Assembly: GCF_022869785.1 (NCBI RefSeq)
Contig: NZ_CP094997.1
Coordinates: forward strand, 3,844,001-3,908,000
Direction: 5' to 3'
Length of the DNA: 64,000 nucleotides
Origin: Dyadobacter chenwenxiniae
GTDB lineage: Bacteria > Bacteroidota > Bacteroidia > Cytophagales > Spirosomataceae
Each line of letters starts with the position of its first letter. The first letter of the stretch is position 1. Below are positions 62,950 to 64,000 of the stretch, in pieces. Made by a program: the position numbers and the translations under genes. The notes under the pieces are model-generated. The model made no database searches. It worked only from the letters and a program-made list of their open reading frames with translations, and had not been told where the DNA came from.

Positions 62950-63240
62950 GTGGAGGTTGTTACATCCCTCCGGGATTTACGATTACGCATGCATATTTGT
63001 TGCTACCGATATTGCATGCCTCCGGCATTTACAAGCAGTATCGCAAAGTCGCGGAGTAACAATATGTGTTGGCAATGCGGAAATGACTTATCTCAAAAGC
63101 AAAGTCGCAGAGCGGCGTACTAATGGTAGCAAGTCAAAGCCGTATCAAAGCAAGTCGCAGAGCGACGTAATATTGGTAGCAAAAACGGGGATTGAATTTC
63201 AAATGTAAATGCCGGAGGCATGTAACAACATCCCTAACGA
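62950..63240. repeat. Block of degenerate intergenic repeats
   Basis: The 367 bases between DUF2911 and the TRIC gene are filled with repeats, not genes. A core of the type TGTTACATSCCTCCGGSATTTAC occurs forward at about 62958, partly at about 63013 (GCATGCCTCCGGCATTTACA), and inverted near 63206-63232. A second unit, CAAAGTCGCRGAGYRRCGTAWTATTGGTAGCAA, occurs three times (about 63045, 63101 and 63152) and once inverted near 62990-63010 (TTGCTACCGATATT). Each core holds a small palindrome around CCTCCGG. Spacing is too irregular for CRISPR. Similar mosaics occur in other Bacteroidota genomes; their origin is unclear. Confidence 0.8.
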
Positions 63241-63256
63241 CGCGCCCGAGTCGGCA

Positions 63257-63865
63257 TCACCGAAAAAAACGCGGGACGCTCCAACCGTATTTAACGGCTA
63301 AAATGCGAATGGCTATGATAACCAGCGATGCGGTAATAAACGCCACATTACGCCCTGCTCCGACGCCGTCCAATAACAAATAACAGCAAGCGCCTGCCAG
63401 GCAAGCCGTTGCATATACTTCCTTCCGGTAGATGATGGGGATTTCGTTGGTCATCATATCGCGGATTACGCCGCCCATAGTGGCTGTGAAGACGCCCATA
63501 ATGACGGCTATTTCAGGCCGGACGCCTAAATGCAATGCTTTCTCCGTCCCTACAATGGTAAATAATGCAATCCCAAACGTATCAAACAGAAAAAGCGTCT
63601 TGCGAAGTTTTAAAAGGAATCTATAAAAAATAAAAGTGACCAGAATCCCCGCCATAATGGCATAAATGATGGTAATATCGCTGATCCAGACAAGCGGATA
63701 GCTATCCAGCAAAATATCGCGCAATGTTCCGCCTCCGATAGACGAAATGAATGCCGTGAAACTTGCCCCGAACCAGTCCTGATGCTTCTGATCCTTCACA
63801 GCCAGCGCGCCGGAAATAGCAAAAGCAAATGTGCCAATGATCTCTAAAATGTATTGAATACTCAT
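63257..63865 (-). CDS. TRIC-family (YicG/UPF0126) cation channel protein
   Basis: A 202-residue protein with six to seven transmembrane helices arranged as two repeats. Hallmarks are GTFAFAISGALAVKDQKHQDWFGASFTAFISSIGGGTLRDILL (about 11-54) and GVFTATMGGVIRDMMTNEIPII in the second half, both with the glycine-rich kink of trimeric intracellular cation channels. It is predicted in the inner membrane, conducting K+ or other ions. It lies 12 bases from the thyA stop, on the same strand and downstream of it. Confidence 0.9.
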   Translation of the reverse strand: MSIQYILEIIGTFAFAISGALAVKDQKHQDWFGASFTAFISSIGGGTLRDILLDSYPLVWISDITIIYAIMAGILVTFIFYRFLLKLRKTLFLFDTFGIALFTIVGTEKALHLGVRPEIAVIMGVFTATMGGVIRDMMTNEIPIIYRKEVYATACLAGACCYLLLDGVGAGRNVAFITASLVIIAIRILAVKYGWSVPRFFR

Positions 63866-63877
63866 CCCGCGAAATGG

Positions 63878-64000
63878 CTAAACTGCCACCGGCGCTTTGA
63901 TGCCCGGCCAGGGATTATAATCTTGCAATTCAAAGTCTTCGAATTTGAAATCAAAAACACTTTTAACATCCGGATTAATAATCATTTTGGGAAGCGCACG
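63878..64000 (-). CDS. thyA: Thymidylate synthase, C-terminal end (partial)
   Basis: The last 40 codons of a gene whose start lies beyond the right edge. The translation RALPKMIINPDVKSVFDFK followed by FEDFELQDYNPWPGIKAPVAV and a TAG stop matches the conserved C-terminus of ThyA, including the DYxP-H/W-P-IKAPVAV end that closes over dUMP and folate. It makes dTMP from dUMP. The TRIC gene follows 12 bases downstream. Confidence 0.93.
   Translation of the reverse strand, partial: RALPKMIINPDVKSVFDFKFEDFELQDYNPWPGIKAPVAV

Noticed and set aside
62950..63240. Possible CRISPR array in the repeat block
   Set aside because: Repeat copies differ, occur in both orientations, have irregular spacing and no constant-length spacers; no cas genes nearby.
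1..64000. tRNA or rRNA genes, prophage or IS elements
   Set aside because: Intergenic gaps were read for cloverleaf arms, TTCGA loops, transposase motifs and terminal repeats; none were convincing.

Overview
The window looks like chromosomal DNA from a Bacteroidota bacterium of the Cytophagales type. A Dyadobacter- or Spirosoma-like member of the Spirosomaceae is my inference. The support is: type IX secretion genes (porX, sprE/porW), several secreted proteins with Por-type C-terminal sorting domains, families mostly found in Bacteroidota (DUF7935-like, DUF4905, TIGR02757, DUF2911, TMEM220), weak or absent Shine-Dalgarno sites, TAnnTTTG-type -7 boxes, and a mid-40s GC impression by eye. Most genes are ordinary core or metabolic genes. 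I see no prophage, integrase, IS element, CRISPR array, tRNA or rRNA.

Layout. 0-3.3 kb: a membrane-anchored DUF7935-like protein and mutS2, ending at a bidirectional terminator. 3.3-11.7 kb: a carbohydrate island with an MFS permease divergent from two Gfo/Idh/MocA dehydrogenases, a sugar isomerase, and a large secreted ThuA/sorbosone-dehydrogenase/PKD/cytochrome c protein. 11.7-17.1 kb: a T9SS-exported protein with 13 head-like repeats and an S74 chaperone domain, TIGR02757, a LysM protein, DUF4905 and kdsB. 17.3-25 kb: porX, ftsE, fsa, the SRP RNA gene (found from sequence alone), a TPR lipoprotein, TMEM220, birA, rsfS and ftsH. 25-31.6 kb: aldose epimerase, then a minus-strand run of lysine dehydrogenase-like, aldehyde dehydrogenase, PqqD, lasso-peptide B2-like protease, HPr-kinase-like and nucleotidyltransferase genes. 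31.6-40.5 kb: HI0933-type flavoprotein, uvrC, glycerate kinase, PBP1A and sprE/porW. 40.5-43.9 kb: the Fo plus delta part of ATP synthase (atpZ, orf, atpB, E, F, H). 43.9-49.2 kb: a sugar isomerase/esterase pair and clpC. 49.2-55.3 kb: wbqC-like, yciO-like, a glycosyltransferase, yihY, a thioesterase, mltG and an Ldh-family dehydrogenase. 55.4-64 kb: DUF502, aroA, an FMN glutamate-synthase-like protein, a subtilase, a Nudix hydrolase, DUF2911-TPR, a block of degenerate intergenic repeats, a TRIC channel and the 3' end of thyA.

Two points matter most. First, four genes (a Gfo/Idh dehydrogenase, the ThuA fusion, ftsH twice, the subtilase) are broken by single-base indels, mostly in short homopolymers. 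Restoring one base each gives full-length family members. Because ftsH is among them, these look like sequence errors rather than decay, so the broken frames should be read as one gene each. Second, the four-gene cassette PqqD/B2/HprK/nucleotidyltransferase is a lasso-peptide-like maturation set with no precursor peptide and no asparagine-synthetase-like cyclase nearby. It is the best candidate here for an undescribed system.
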